Origin: Candidatus Sumerlaeota bacterium
Lineage (GTDB): Bacteria > Sumerlaeota > Sumerlaeia > Sumerlaeales > Sumerlaeaceae
Direction of reading: 5' to 3'
Assembly (NCBI GenBank): GCA_026398535.1
Contig: JAPLSQ010000012.1
Span: 29,393-93,392 of the forward strand
DNA length: 64,000 nt
Positions within the stretch are counted from its first letter, which is position 1, and the number at the start of each line of letters is the position of its first letter. Shown here one piece after another: positions 16,526-25,057 of the stretch. The translations under genes were made by a program, and so were the position numbers. Below the pieces are notes generated by a model. The model did no database searches, was not told the DNA's origin, and was given only the letters and a program-made list of their open reading frames with translations.

Positions 16526-17713
16526 TTAATAAACGCTCCATTCAGAGACGGTCAGCCATGGCTTGACCCAGTTGCCGACAACCTGTCCGGCGCCCTGCTC
16601 GAGGTCAGCAAGGGTGTCCGGTCCGGTCAGTGTGAAACTGCCCGTGTTGATAGTTCCATTGGTCAGCGCCAGCTTGTGCACTGTCAGGTCCTTTTCCATG
16701 TTGAGCGCTCCGCCGGACTTGTCGAGTGCCAGCTTGTAGGCCGGCGAGACCATGAGCGGCCCCAGCGCCTGTGTCAGCGAGCCAAAGTACTTGGCGATTG
16801 TGGAAGGATCGGCTGTCAGGGGCAGAGTGCCAAGTCCCTGTTTCCAGCCGGACGCAAAGCCTTCGACCGCGGAGACACCAAGAGTGGAATTGGCTTCGGT
16901 CGTGATGCCGCCAACGCCCCAGAGGAACATGGGCGACTCGATAAGCGCTTCGCCGCCGGTCTTGACGAGCAGGTTCTTGCCGATGTCGGTAATCAGGTCC
17001 TTGCCGATGTAGATGCCCTCGCCGGCTGAGCGGAAAGTCGCCTTTTTGCCATTGGGCACGATCACGTCGGCGAACTCGACGGTTGTGAGCACCGTGACAT
17101 TGAGCACGCTTGCGCCCGTGCCGGTGAATTCAAGATTGGTCATGTCGTAGAGCGTGCCGCCATAGTTCAGCGGGTAGATGGGGAAGCCGCGCGAAGAGCT
17201 GATCGTGAAATCGCCGCCGACTTTCAGGTTAGGAATTGTCTGCTCTTCCTTGGTGCCCGCGGCGAAACGCGCGCAGTAGAAGCCCGCATCGCCGAGCATG
17301 CTCATGTTGCCCGACACATCATAAGTCACCGAACCCTGCGTGCGGCCTTCCACCAGTTCCAGCGATCCGTTGGGCCATACGGCTGTGGTGCCGTCGAGGG
17401 TGAATGTGACCCATTTGTGGACGATGTTGATCGGGGCTGTCATCGGATACACCGATCCGCATGCCTCGCCCTTGATCAGCACGGTCGTGAGCGTGGTGCT
17501 CTGGTCGAACCAGAGCTTGAAGCTGGCGGGCACCTCGATGTTGTCTCCGGAATTGGGAATGCCGAGTCCCGACGGATCGGAACCGCTAACGAGTTCCCAT
17601 GTTGATGAGGTTGAAAAGTTGCCCGTGGCCTTGACTCTCCAGTCGGCGGCCTGGGCGCTGGTCCCAACCAGCACGATGGCGCACAGCGCGATTGCGAAAA
17701 AGCGGGTTTTCAT
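16526..17713 (-). CDS. Secreted beta-rich surface protein ending in EWSVY
   Basis: The 395-residue product has a signal peptide (FFAIALCAIVLVGTSAQA). A repetitive Gly/Thr/Val-rich sequence without catalytic motifs follows, of the kind that folds as a beta-helix or beta-sandwich. Phrases such as FSTSSTWELVSGSDPSGLG and ALTNGTINTGSFTLTGPDTL resemble autotransporter-passenger or G8/parallel-beta-helix-like proteins, but I do not recognise a specific family. The C-terminus is EWSVY, part of the shared motif. AAAAAGGAG just before the ATG (17713) is a strong ribosome-binding site. A hairpin terminator and then a pseudopilin gene follow, so the arrangement copies that at 1096-2730. A glycan-binding or structural surface role is inference. 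Confidence 0.72.
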   Translation of the reverse strand: MKTRFFAIALCAIVLVGTSAQAADWRVKATGNFSTSSTWELVSGSDPSGLGIPNSGDNIEVPASFKLWFDQSTTLTTVLIKGEACGSVYPMTAPINIVHKWVTFTLDGTTAVWPNGSLELVEGRTQGSVTYDVSGNMSMLGDAGFYCARFAAGTKEEQTIPNLKVGGDFTISSSRGFPIYPLNYGGTLYDMTNLEFTGTGASVLNVTVLTTVEFADVIVPNGKKATFRSAGEGIYIGKDLITDIGKNLLVKTGGEALIESPMFLWGVGGITTEANSTLGVSAVEGFASGWKQGLGTLPLTADPSTIAKYFGSLTQALGPLMVSPAYKLALDKSGGALNMEKDLTVHKLALTNGTINTGSFTLTGPDTLADLEQGAGQVVGNWVKPWLTVSEWSVY

Positions 17714-17835
17714 GTGAATCTCCTTTTTACCAGTTTATTCGCGGTTTGAGAACCGGGAATTTTGTTTTTTGGAATGCCGTTCGATGCTTTTGGAAAACCG
17801 GCCAGTGCCGGCAAAGCGGCCGTAAAAACCGGTCA

Positions 17836-17887
17836 CCGTTGATGTTATCGGGTCTTTTTGGAACCTCCTTTCGTTGATGTGATCGGA
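17836..17887. repeat. Direct repeat upstream of the EWSVY gene
   Basis: CGTTGATGTTATCGG (17837-17851) and CGTTGATGTGATCGG (17872-17886) are near-identical 15-mers 35 bp apart, with an AAAGGAGG-like sequence on the minus strand between them. They lie just after the stop of the 17889 gene and about 120 bp before the 17713 start, so they could bind a regulator. A weak hairpin (CCGGC/GCCGG) around 17799-17812 lies between them and the gene. No regulator can be named. Confidence 0.35.
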
Positions 17888-17888
17888 A

Positions 17889-20126
17889 TCATTTGCCGCC
17901 CTGCCCTTCCGCCCGTCCATCGGGGGTGTACAGCACTTCGACACGGTTGTCTGAGGCGGTTGTGTCAATCACGATACAGGACAAGTCCATGTATTGTTTC
18001 GGCTCAGCGGCCTGCTCAGTTCCGTCGAGCTTGACCTTGACGGCGTATCCCTTCCAAGCGGGAATGATGAGCGTCGCAGGTGTTCCCGCCACGGGCGAGA
18101 CCAGCCGGAAACGGGCGGTGCAGGCGTCCTTGAAAGGCTCGGTGCGGTTGGATGCCAGCGGATAGGGGATTTCGTTTCCGGATGCGTTGAAGAAACGGGG
18201 GTCCTCGATGTGGGGCAGAACAGGCAGTTTGTCGGGATACTTGAAATTCCGCGCGTCCGCCCCGGCATCATGCGGGATTTCGCCGGAGACATTGCGGGCG
18301 TATTCCATGATGTTGCGGATGAGAGGCGGATGAGGCTGCGCGCCGGCGGCGTCGATGGTTGTGGCGCAAATCCAACCTTTCCCGTGGCGGCGGTGCATGA
18401 GCAGAGACGCCTGATCAGAGGAACGCACGACCACTGATTCCCAGCCGGGCCCGGTATTGGCGAATGCATATTCCGCCGATTTTCCCCAATCTTGCAGTGT
18501 GCCGCTTGTCAGCTTGTTGGGGCGGTTGAGCAACGGGTGGGTGGTCATGCCTTGAGCCGCGTCGGGATCGCGAATCGGACGATTGCCGGATCCTTTGTCT
18601 AATTTCACTGATCCCGGCAACCATGCGAGACACTCGCTGTTTGTGCCCGTGTTGAGCAAGACGAGACTTCCGCCGCGCTCAACCCAGTCAAGGAGCTTTC
18701 CTGAGACTCCCGCCAGCTCGTTGCCGGCGTGGCGATTGGCGATGATGATCACGCGGTAGTTGTCCAGATCAACCCGCTCGAAAGCCTCCATGGCCTTTTT
18801 GGGGTTCAGGGCGGAATAATGGATGATGTCGTGGTGTTTGATGGCCGCGTCATGGAAGGCGCCGGGATTCACCGTTGCCTCCGGTCCGCCGCCGGTCGCG
18901 GCAAGAACGAGCACGTCGCCAAGGTGCGTGTCCTTGCCGATGGGGAAGCGGAACTTTGGCGTCACATAAAAGAAATAGTGCGCGAAATCCGCCATCGGGA
19001 TGAGGTTGCTGACCTCGTACCCTTTGCCGGCCTGCGGCGGCCAGCCCCGGAAATCGAAATAGTTGTTGTAGAGCGTGACGCCCTTGTTCAGCACGAAGGC
19101 ATCGTGCATGAAGCGCAGCAGATACCATGAAACCCAGTTGCCCACTTCGCCTGGTTTTGCATACTTGGTGAAGTTGAGCCAGTCGGGCAGCGATGGGAGG
19201 TTGGCGTCAAGCGAGCGCATGGCTTTCAGGATGCGCGCGTGCAGAGTCTCATCGAGAAGCCAACTGTCGTAATAAATGTTGGGCGAACTCGTGTAGGCAT
19301 ACTCCCAATAGGCCCAGAAGGGATCGGGTTTCGGCGTGTCGGCCATGTAAAAAGGCATAAGGTAGGCGTTTAGTTTGAGGCGCTCGAGGTTCCAGTCGTA
19401 TTCGATGTATGGCCACTGGGAGAAGAGCCCCTGCGCCTCGTACCATCCGTAATCGAAGGACTCGCGCCACAAGCGGATGGTTTTTTCATATTTTGCGGCG
19501 CGCTGAGTGTCGCCCGCCATTTGCATCATGGCGCGGGCCATGACGAGACCCTTCCAGTAGAGCAGGCGCTCGTGGTTGTATGTGTTGGTCTGGAAGGGGA
19601 ACTGCTCGATGTGGTGGTCGTAGGCGTCGGCGATCATCTTGTGGCTCTGTTCGATGATTTTATGATCGCCGGTGAGCATGTAATACCACGCCACGGGGAT
19701 GGAGAATGCCTGCGCCCAGCAGCCGTAGGCATCCATGCCGGCGAAAGTTTCTTTGCCGTTTGTCCCCCCGTAATACTGCCCGCGTTTCGGTTCGGCGAAT
19801 GTCAGGAAGTCGATCGCCTTGCGCATGATGTCCAGGCAGTTCTTGTCGCCCGTGTAGAGGTAGCACCGCGCGACATTTTCCGCCATCTGGGCGGGATGGT
19901 CGACGAAACCCCGGACGTCCTTGTCGGGCGGCTCGGGTTTGAACGTGATGTTTCCGTCGGGCCACTGGCACTGCCGTGTGTAATCGGCTGTTGTTTTCAG
20001 CACGTCGATGGTGTTGTTTGGCGGTTTCTGCGCAACGACGGGAGCGGGCGTGAGCGCCTGAAGGCACAAAGCCGCCACCAGTGTCCGCATCATCGCTGTC
20101 ATGACGCCTGGCATTCCCGTCATCAT
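17889..20126 (-). CDS. Secreted six-hairpin glycosidase-like protein
   Basis: I start at ATG 20126, whose ATGA overlaps the oxidoreductase stop; this gives 745 residues with a signal peptide (MMRTLVAALCLQALTPAPVVA). Residues about 50-400 have the helical-hairpin pattern of alpha/alpha-toroid glycosidases: NVARCYLYTGDKNCLDIMRKAIDFL, GMDAYGCWAQAFSIPVAWYY and similar repeats. Residues about 430-600 look like a glutamine-amidotransferase-like or trehalose-utilisation-like domain (YRVIIIANRHAGNELAGVSG, LLDWVERGGSLVLLNTGTNS). A C-terminal beta domain follows. An exported glycan-active enzyme is likely but the substrate is unknown. It is translationally coupled to the Gfo/Idh/MocA gene upstream. Confidence 0.68.
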   Translation of the reverse strand: MMTGMPGVMTAMMRTLVAALCLQALTPAPVVAQKPPNNTIDVLKTTADYTRQCQWPDGNITFKPEPPDKDVRGFVDHPAQMAENVARCYLYTGDKNCLDIMRKAIDFLTFAEPKRGQYYGGTNGKETFAGMDAYGCWAQAFSIPVAWYYMLTGDHKIIEQSHKMIADAYDHHIEQFPFQTNTYNHERLLYWKGLVMARAMMQMAGDTQRAAKYEKTIRLWRESFDYGWYEAQGLFSQWPYIEYDWNLERLKLNAYLMPFYMADTPKPDPFWAYWEYAYTSSPNIYYDSWLLDETLHARILKAMRSLDANLPSLPDWLNFTKYAKPGEVGNWVSWYLLRFMHDAFVLNKGVTLYNNYFDFRGWPPQAGKGYEVSNLIPMADFAHYFFYVTPKFRFPIGKDTHLGDVLVLAATGGGPEATVNPGAFHDAAIKHHDIIHYSALNPKKAMEAFERVDLDNYRVIIIANRHAGNELAGVSGKLLDWVERGGSLVLLNTGTNSECLAWLPGSVKLDKGSGNRPIRDPDAAQGMTTHPLLNRPNKLTSGTLQDWGKSAEYAFANTGPGWESVVVRSSDQASLLMHRRHGKGWICATTIDAAGAQPHPPLIRNIMEYARNVSGEIPHDAGADARNFKYPDKLPVLPHIEDPRFFNASGNEIPYPLASNRTEPFKDACTARFRLVSPVAGTPATLIIPAWKGYAVKVKLDGTEQAAEPKQYMDLSCIVIDTTASDNRVEVLYTPDGRAEGQGGK

Positions 20127-21133
20127 GCCTTTGATCCCGCCGGGGCCGTTTTGATGGCCGCGGTCATGCACTCTTCGGCGACCCGCATGGACTCGACCGC
20201 GTCGCGCTCCGAGATGACAGGCGCGGCGGCGCGCCCGCGAACAAGGCCGGCGAAGTGCCGCAACTGGTTTGTGAAGCGCTCGGATGCGCTGGGGATGCTG
20301 ATATGCTCCTCACCCATGCCGGAGCGCCGCCAGACGAGGATATCGGGTATGTTGTAGTCGAAAAACAATGTTCCTTTGCTTCCCATGATTTCTATGCGCG
20401 CGCAACCGGAAGGGGTTGCCCAACTGCCGAACAGATCGCCGATGACGCCGTCCGGCGATTTCAGGTTCACGAGCGCCGTGTCCTCGACATCGAGGCCAAG
20501 GATGCCGCATGTTGCGGTGCAATGAACCTCGACAGCGTAACCGGCAAGGTAATGAAACAGGTCGATGGAGTGAACGAGCGTATCCATGATCACGCCGCCG
20601 CCAGAGAGCGCGCGATTGGAGAACCAGCGGCCCGCCAAGCCGGAACCGTCGCCGCAGAAAAGAATATTCACGAGCGCCGGCGAGCCGATGCTGTCTTGAA
20701 GGATCATATCACGCATTTTCGCCGAGGATGCGGCAAACCTGTGGCAGAAGGCGGGGATGAGCCTGACACCATTTTTTTGCGCCGCGGCGGCCATGGTTTG
20801 GGCTTGCGCAAGATTGATGGCGACGGGTTTTTCGCACAAGACATGAATTCCGCGATCGAGAACCTTGCAGGCGATGTCGGCGTGAAAGGCGGGCGGCGTG
20901 CTGACAATAAGGCAATCCAGCGGCACGCAGTCCAGCATCTTGTCCAGATCGTCAAAGGCGGGGCATCCGGCTTGCGCTGCCATTTGCTGTGCTGCGGCGA
21001 TGTCGGCGTCAAGGCAGGCGGCGGGTTCGATATCCGGAATGTTCTTCATTGCGTCGAGATGGACTCTTGCGATTCCGCCGCATCCCGCGATGGCGCATTT
21101 CAAAGGGGCGTCTGGTGAATGTGTGTCAGTCAT
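20123..21133 (-). CDS. Gfo/Idh/MocA-family NAD(P)-dependent oxidoreductase
   Basis: This 336-residue cytoplasmic enzyme has an N-terminal Rossmann fold (CAIAGCGGIARVHLDAM), the family EKP motif (HVLCEKPVAINLAQAQ) whose Lys contacts substrate and cofactor, and the C-terminal GFO_IDH_MocA_C fold (SGGGVIMDTLVHSIDL, with His as a likely catalytic residue). Such enzymes oxidise or epimerise sugars and inositols. It is the first gene of the minus-strand carbohydrate locus and its stop overlaps the next start by 4 bases, so it probably processes a sugar released or imported by the downstream products. Confidence 0.9.
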   Translation of the reverse strand: MTDTHSPDAPLKCAIAGCGGIARVHLDAMKNIPDIEPAACLDADIAAAQQMAAQAGCPAFDDLDKMLDCVPLDCLIVSTPPAFHADIACKVLDRGIHVLCEKPVAINLAQAQTMAAAAQKNGVRLIPAFCHRFAASSAKMRDMILQDSIGSPALVNILFCGDGSGLAGRWFSNRALSGGGVIMDTLVHSIDLFHYLAGYAVEVHCTATCGILGLDVEDTALVNLKSPDGVIGDLFGSWATPSGCARIEIMGSKGTLFFDYNIPDILVWRRSGMGEEHISIPSASERFTNQLRHFAGLVRGRAAAPVISERDAVESMRVAEECMTAAIKTAPAGSKA

Positions 21134-21381
21134 TGATCAATTTAATTCTTATGGATTATGAGACAACGATTGCCCACAATTTTTCAATTAAAGTATGGCT
21201 GTCAAGAAAGAAATGAAGAAAATAATATGTTTGTCGGGTGGTGTGATCACCGGCTGTTCCATCCGCTTCTTCCTTAGTTGGACAGGGGGGTCGGGGATAA
21301 ATTGACTGGAGCATGGAAGCGCCCGCAAGACGCGAGGCGCGGGTTGAAAATCAAGAAGATGATGCTGTTGGGGAATTCATT
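21134..21381. other. Intergenic region between divergent loci
   Basis: This is the left part of the 373-bp gap between the divergent oxidoreductase and DUF4434 genes. No coding frame or RNA gene is apparent. The right part (21382-21426) holds operator-like palindromes and a -35 box, listed separately; 21427-21506 shows nothing further. Confidence 0.5.
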
Positions 21382-21426
21382 TGAGCATTCGATTGCTCTT
21401 GACATATATTTGAGCAAACGATTACT
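21382..21426 (+). promoter_or_regulatory. Promoter flanked by two LacI-like operators before the 21507 gene
   Basis: GAGCATTCGATTGCTC (21382-21397) is a 16-bp near-perfect palindrome with a central CG, as in LacI-family operators. A related, less perfect copy, GAGCAAACGATTACTC, lies at 21411-21426. A consensus -35 box TTGACA sits exactly between them (21398-21403), so the second operator covers the expected -10 position. The sequence differs from the operators at 1042-1078, which implies a different regulator, not found in this window. Confidence 0.7.
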
Positions 21427-21506
21427 CGCTTACATTCAATTTATATGATTGTCTAAAATTCCGCGGATTCCATGAGGGCTTTGCCCTGCGTTGCGGGCGT
21501 CGCGGA

Positions 21507-22904
21507 ATGAGCGTGACTAAGGAGCTTGCAGAATTGGTTAAGAACGCCGAGATTAGGCTTGGCATGACCCTGATTCCCCCCAAGGCGGCGTCTTCACGCG
21601 CCAGCGTGGAGATTCGCGCCGGTGTTCAGGTTGCGCCGGGTTTCTCTGACGGTTGCGAGACAGCTTTTTTTCTCGGCAAGGAATCGCCCGACAGGCTGCT
21701 TCACAAAACTGACGTGAAACTCACGCCCACGGGCCAGGCATGCGCCGCATTCAAGTGGACCCCGGCCGGATTGAGCGGCAAACACGATATTGTGGCCGTG
21801 AGCCGGGCGGACGGCAGGACATGGCGGGCATCGCAGGAATTGACCATACTGCCGGCGGACTCCATCTCCACGGGATTGATCGGCGGGGCGTTCTGGGGGT
21901 TTCTGCACTGGAGCGAACGCGAAGGGAGGTTATGGAACCGCGACCTGCAGCGCTTTACCCATGACGACTGGCAGCAACTCGTTCAGGCCCAGCATGAGCT
22001 GGGGATGGATATCATCGTTCCCCAGGAAGCTTTCCGAAACCAGGAATATGCCGGCAAGCACCGGATTGAACGCGATGGTTACAAGGGGCTGGCGTTTTAT
22101 GCGTCGGATTTGTATCCGGGAAGGATGTCCATCGGATGCGCTGATCCGCTGGAGGCTGTTTTTTCTGCGGCCGACCGGCTGGGTATGCATGTGTTCGCGC
22201 CGACGGGTTTGTACGCGTGGTTTGATTTCTCGCCCGCTTCGCTTGAATGGCACAAACGCGTGGCTGAAGAGCTGTGGAACCGCTACGGACACCATCCGTC
22301 CTTTTATGGATGGTATGTTTCGGAGGAGGTTGGCGGCAATCTTGGCGATTCCGCGCCGCGCCGCGAGGAGATCGTGGCGTTCTTCCGCGAATTCCAGCCA
22401 TGGTGCCGGGCCATGGCGCCGGACAAACCGGTCATGCTGGCGTCAAATTGCCATGACGTGCCCTCGGCGCTCAAGTATTACCCTGAACTGCTTGCCCATC
22501 TCGACATCCTGTGCCCGTTTGCGTTTCAGCGCATGCCTGAGGGGGATTTGACCGGCAGGGAAGCCGCGCAACTGCTTCAGGGATTGTGCGATGAGGCCGG
22601 CTCCCATCTGTGGATGGACATGGAGGCTTTTGGGTTTTGCCCCGACATGGCGCTTTATCCGCGCGCCATGAGCGAGATCGCGGAGGAGATTGAGACTTTT
22701 TCATATTTTGAGAAAGTGATATGTTATCAATTTCCCGGAATTTTCAATCCGCCGTCGGGACGCATCAAACCAGGCGGCAATGCCACGGTGGAGCTTTATC
22801 AGCAATACAGGGAATTTTATCGCAACAAGCTGGCCGGATTGACAGATAATATGACTGGCACAAAGGATGCCGGCGCCTTGGCCTGCGAACCGGTCAGGGC
22901 ATAA
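21507..22904 (+). CDS. DUF4434-type glycosidase-like protein with N-terminal beta domain
   Basis: This 465-residue protein has no signal peptide. Residues about 1-115 form a beta-rich domain; residues about 120-440 are a DUF4434-like barrel. The two conserved acidic motifs are RYGHHPSFYGWYVSEEVGG and SHLWMDMEAFGFCP, aligned with those of the proteins at 2732 and 4725. A cytoplasmic glycoside hydrolase acting on imported oligosaccharides is plausible, but no member's activity can be read from sequence. The ATG at 21507 has no strong ribosome-binding site. It follows the operator-flanked promoter at 21382-21426 and precedes two six-hairpin genes. Confidence 0.75.
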   Translation: MSVTKELAELVKNAEIRLGMTLIPPKAASSRASVEIRAGVQVAPGFSDGCETAFFLGKESPDRLLHKTDVKLTPTGQACAAFKWTPAGLSGKHDIVAVSRADGRTWRASQELTILPADSISTGLIGGAFWGFLHWSEREGRLWNRDLQRFTHDDWQQLVQAQHELGMDIIVPQEAFRNQEYAGKHRIERDGYKGLAFYASDLYPGRMSIGCADPLEAVFSAADRLGMHVFAPTGLYAWFDFSPASLEWHKRVAEELWNRYGHHPSFYGWYVSEEVGGNLGDSAPRREEIVAFFREFQPWCRAMAPDKPVMLASNCHDVPSALKYYPELLAHLDILCPFAFQRMPEGDLTGREAAQLLQGLCDEAGSHLWMDMEAFGFCPDMALYPRAMSEIAEEIETFSYFEKVICYQFPGIFNPPSGRIKPGGNATVELYQQYREFYRNKLAGLTDNMTGTKDAGALACEPVRA

Positions 22905-22918
22905 GCAACGATCATATA

Positions 22919-25036
22919 ATGAACACAGCCGAAAATCCATGCAAATGGTCGAATGCCATCGCATGCGCATGTTGTGCGGCATGGCTGTGTCTATGCGTGA
23001 ATGGGCAGCCGGCATCGTCTCCGGCCTCACTGGCCGCGGCCTCGCAAGCCGGTCTTGAAAGCTCCTGTTCGGTCACTCTCATTTATAGTCTGGCGCTCGA
23101 CGCCTCAACGGCCGGGAACACATCGAACTACCGGTTCACGCCCGCGAGAAGCATCATCCGAGCGATGCTTGACGCGGATTCGCCCAATATCGTGCGGCTT
23201 GATCTCGCCGCTTCCAACCCGCTGGCCACCGGCACAAATTACCGCGTGGAGACGCTGGGCGGGCGCGATTCAGCGGGCCGGTCCCTTGTGCCCGCGCTGA
23301 CAAGCGGAAGCCTTGCGGGACACAGCCTGCCGGGCGAAATTGCCGCGATCCTCAACGCCCAGTTGTCCGACGGCATGATCACGATGCGCGGACCAGGCCG
23401 GGCGTGGCGCAACGGCGATCCCATCTGGACGGTGCCATACTTTTCGTGTTATGCCGCCCAAGGACTGATCAGCGCATACACGATGACGCGCGACGCGAGT
23501 TTGCTTGATCCCGTGCGCCGCTGCCTCGACTGGCACGCAAACCACCTGAAAGCCGACGGGACGATCACCGATTACACGGGGAATTACCCGAATTACAGCT
23601 CCACGGGCGATGCTGATTCAGAGGACTCGTATGCCGCGATGTTCGCGTGGACGCTTTGGGAATATTACAAGGAAACGCTCGACAGCGGCTATGTTGCGGC
23701 GAAGATGCCGGCTGTGCGCAAGGTTGCCGCTGTAATGGACGGTTTGATTCAACCGGACGGTCTGACGTGGGCCAAGTCATCATATCTGATGAAATACACG
23801 ATGGACAACGCTGAGGTGTTTCAGGGGTATTACGCGGCGGCTCAACTCGCCGATGTTGCCGGTGATGACGCCGCTCATTCGGCATGGCTGGCGCAGGCGG
23901 ATCGCGTGCGCAACGCGGTGATGTCATGGCTGTATGTCTCCGGCGCGTCTGGCGAGCGGTATGCTGTCGCGCTGGATGGCGCGGGCAGCGTCTACAAGCC
24001 CTGGGGCAATTATTATCCCGATGCGATGGCCAACGAGTTCGGGATTTATTTTCTCCACAATCCCGCCGAGGCGCGGTTCCGCAACGCGTGGAGCGCGGAG
24101 AAATCGGTGTTTTTTCCGGGCAATATTCCGCCGGAAGGCGTGTCCTGGACGGCCGCGCTTGCCGCGGCGCGTCTTGGCGACCGCCCCGCTTTCACCGCCG
24201 CTTTCGCCGGCGCCATGCGAAACCACGAGATCACACCATGGGCGCACGACTCGGGATGGCTCATTCACACGCATCTTGTTTCCTCCCCGGTCACGGCTTT
24301 TGTCCCGGCTCTTGGCGCGTCCGAAACCATCACGGTTGACGGGCGGCTTGACGAGCCGGCGTGGAAACGGGCCGCCAAACTGCGGTTTAACCGCCGCGGC
24401 TTGTATGCCGGATGCCAGAACCGCGCGGTTTATGATTATCCGGGCAATACCATCGATCCCGACGGGCTTGCAACAGTGCTGCTCATCAACAAGGGCATGA
24501 AACTTTATGCGGGGCTTGACATGCGCGATGCCTATCTCACAAGCGCGGGCGCGCGCGGCGATTCAGACGGCATTTCGTTTCTTGCCATCCGCGATGCTGT
24601 CACAACCAGCCTGGTTCGCACGCTCGGATACACATTTTATCCCGGCAACGGCGTCGCGACTGTTCCCACGGCAACGCCTGGCGGGATGCTCGATGATCCC
24701 TCCGCCGCATCGGCGGCGTGGTCATTCAAATCCGGCAACAATACCGTGAACAATCCCGCTGACACCGACACCGGCTTTCAGATAGAATTATTAATCGATC
24801 TTCGCCGTCCCGCGGCAGGCTCCTATCCGGAAGGATCATCAGAAATCGTGATGGGTCTCAGGATTGCCGACATGGATGGAACCTCTGACAAACCCTGGCC
24901 GTGGCAGGGCGGCGCCTATGGCACGATGTGCCAGCTTTCGGACGGTTTATATCCGGCGGATTATACGGTGGATGTCATAAGATTGCTTGATCCCGCCAGC
25001 CATGAGTCGATGGCGCGGGATTGGGCATTATACTGA
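22919..25036 (+). CDS. Secreted six-hairpin glycosidase-like protein with CBM9-like domain, ending in DWALY
   Basis: The 705-residue product begins 14 bp after the DUF4434 stop. Residues about 10-30 are a signal segment (AIACACCAAWLCLCVNGQPA). Residues about 140-460 form an alpha/alpha-toroid of helical hairpins (YFSCYAAQGLISAYTMTRDA, MKYTMDNAEVFQGYYAAAQL). From about 475 a CBM9-like domain starts (ETITVDGRLDEPAWKRAAKL), a fold that binds sugars at the surface. It ends DWALY, the shared C-terminal motif. The following gene at 25058 is a smaller toroid paralogue. Polysaccharide lyase, unsaturated glucuronyl hydrolase or another toroid activity is possible; the sequence alone does not decide. 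Confidence 0.75.
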   Translation: MNTAENPCKWSNAIACACCAAWLCLCVNGQPASSPASLAAASQAGLESSCSVTLIYSLALDASTAGNTSNYRFTPARSIIRAMLDADSPNIVRLDLAASNPLATGTNYRVETLGGRDSAGRSLVPALTSGSLAGHSLPGEIAAILNAQLSDGMITMRGPGRAWRNGDPIWTVPYFSCYAAQGLISAYTMTRDASLLDPVRRCLDWHANHLKADGTITDYTGNYPNYSSTGDADSEDSYAAMFAWTLWEYYKETLDSGYVAAKMPAVRKVAAVMDGLIQPDGLTWAKSSYLMKYTMDNAEVFQGYYAAAQLADVAGDDAAHSAWLAQADRVRNAVMSWLYVSGASGERYAVALDGAGSVYKPWGNYYPDAMANEFGIYFLHNPAEARFRNAWSAEKSVFFPGNIPPEGVSWTAALAAARLGDRPAFTAAFAGAMRNHEITPWAHDSGWLIHTHLVSSPVTAFVPALGASETITVDGRLDEPAWKRAAKLRFNRRGLYAGCQNRAVYDYPGNTIDPDGLATVLLINKGMKLYAGLDMRDAYLTSAGARGDSDGISFLAIRDAVTTSLVRTLGYTFYPGNGVATVPTATPGGMLDDPSAASAAWSFKSGNNTVNNPADTDTGFQIELLIDLRRPAAGSYPEGSSEIVMGLRIADMDGTSDKPWPWQGGAYGTMCQLSDGLYPADYTVDVIRLLDPASHESMARDWALY

Positions 25037-25057
25037 AAACAGCCATGGTGACAGGTT

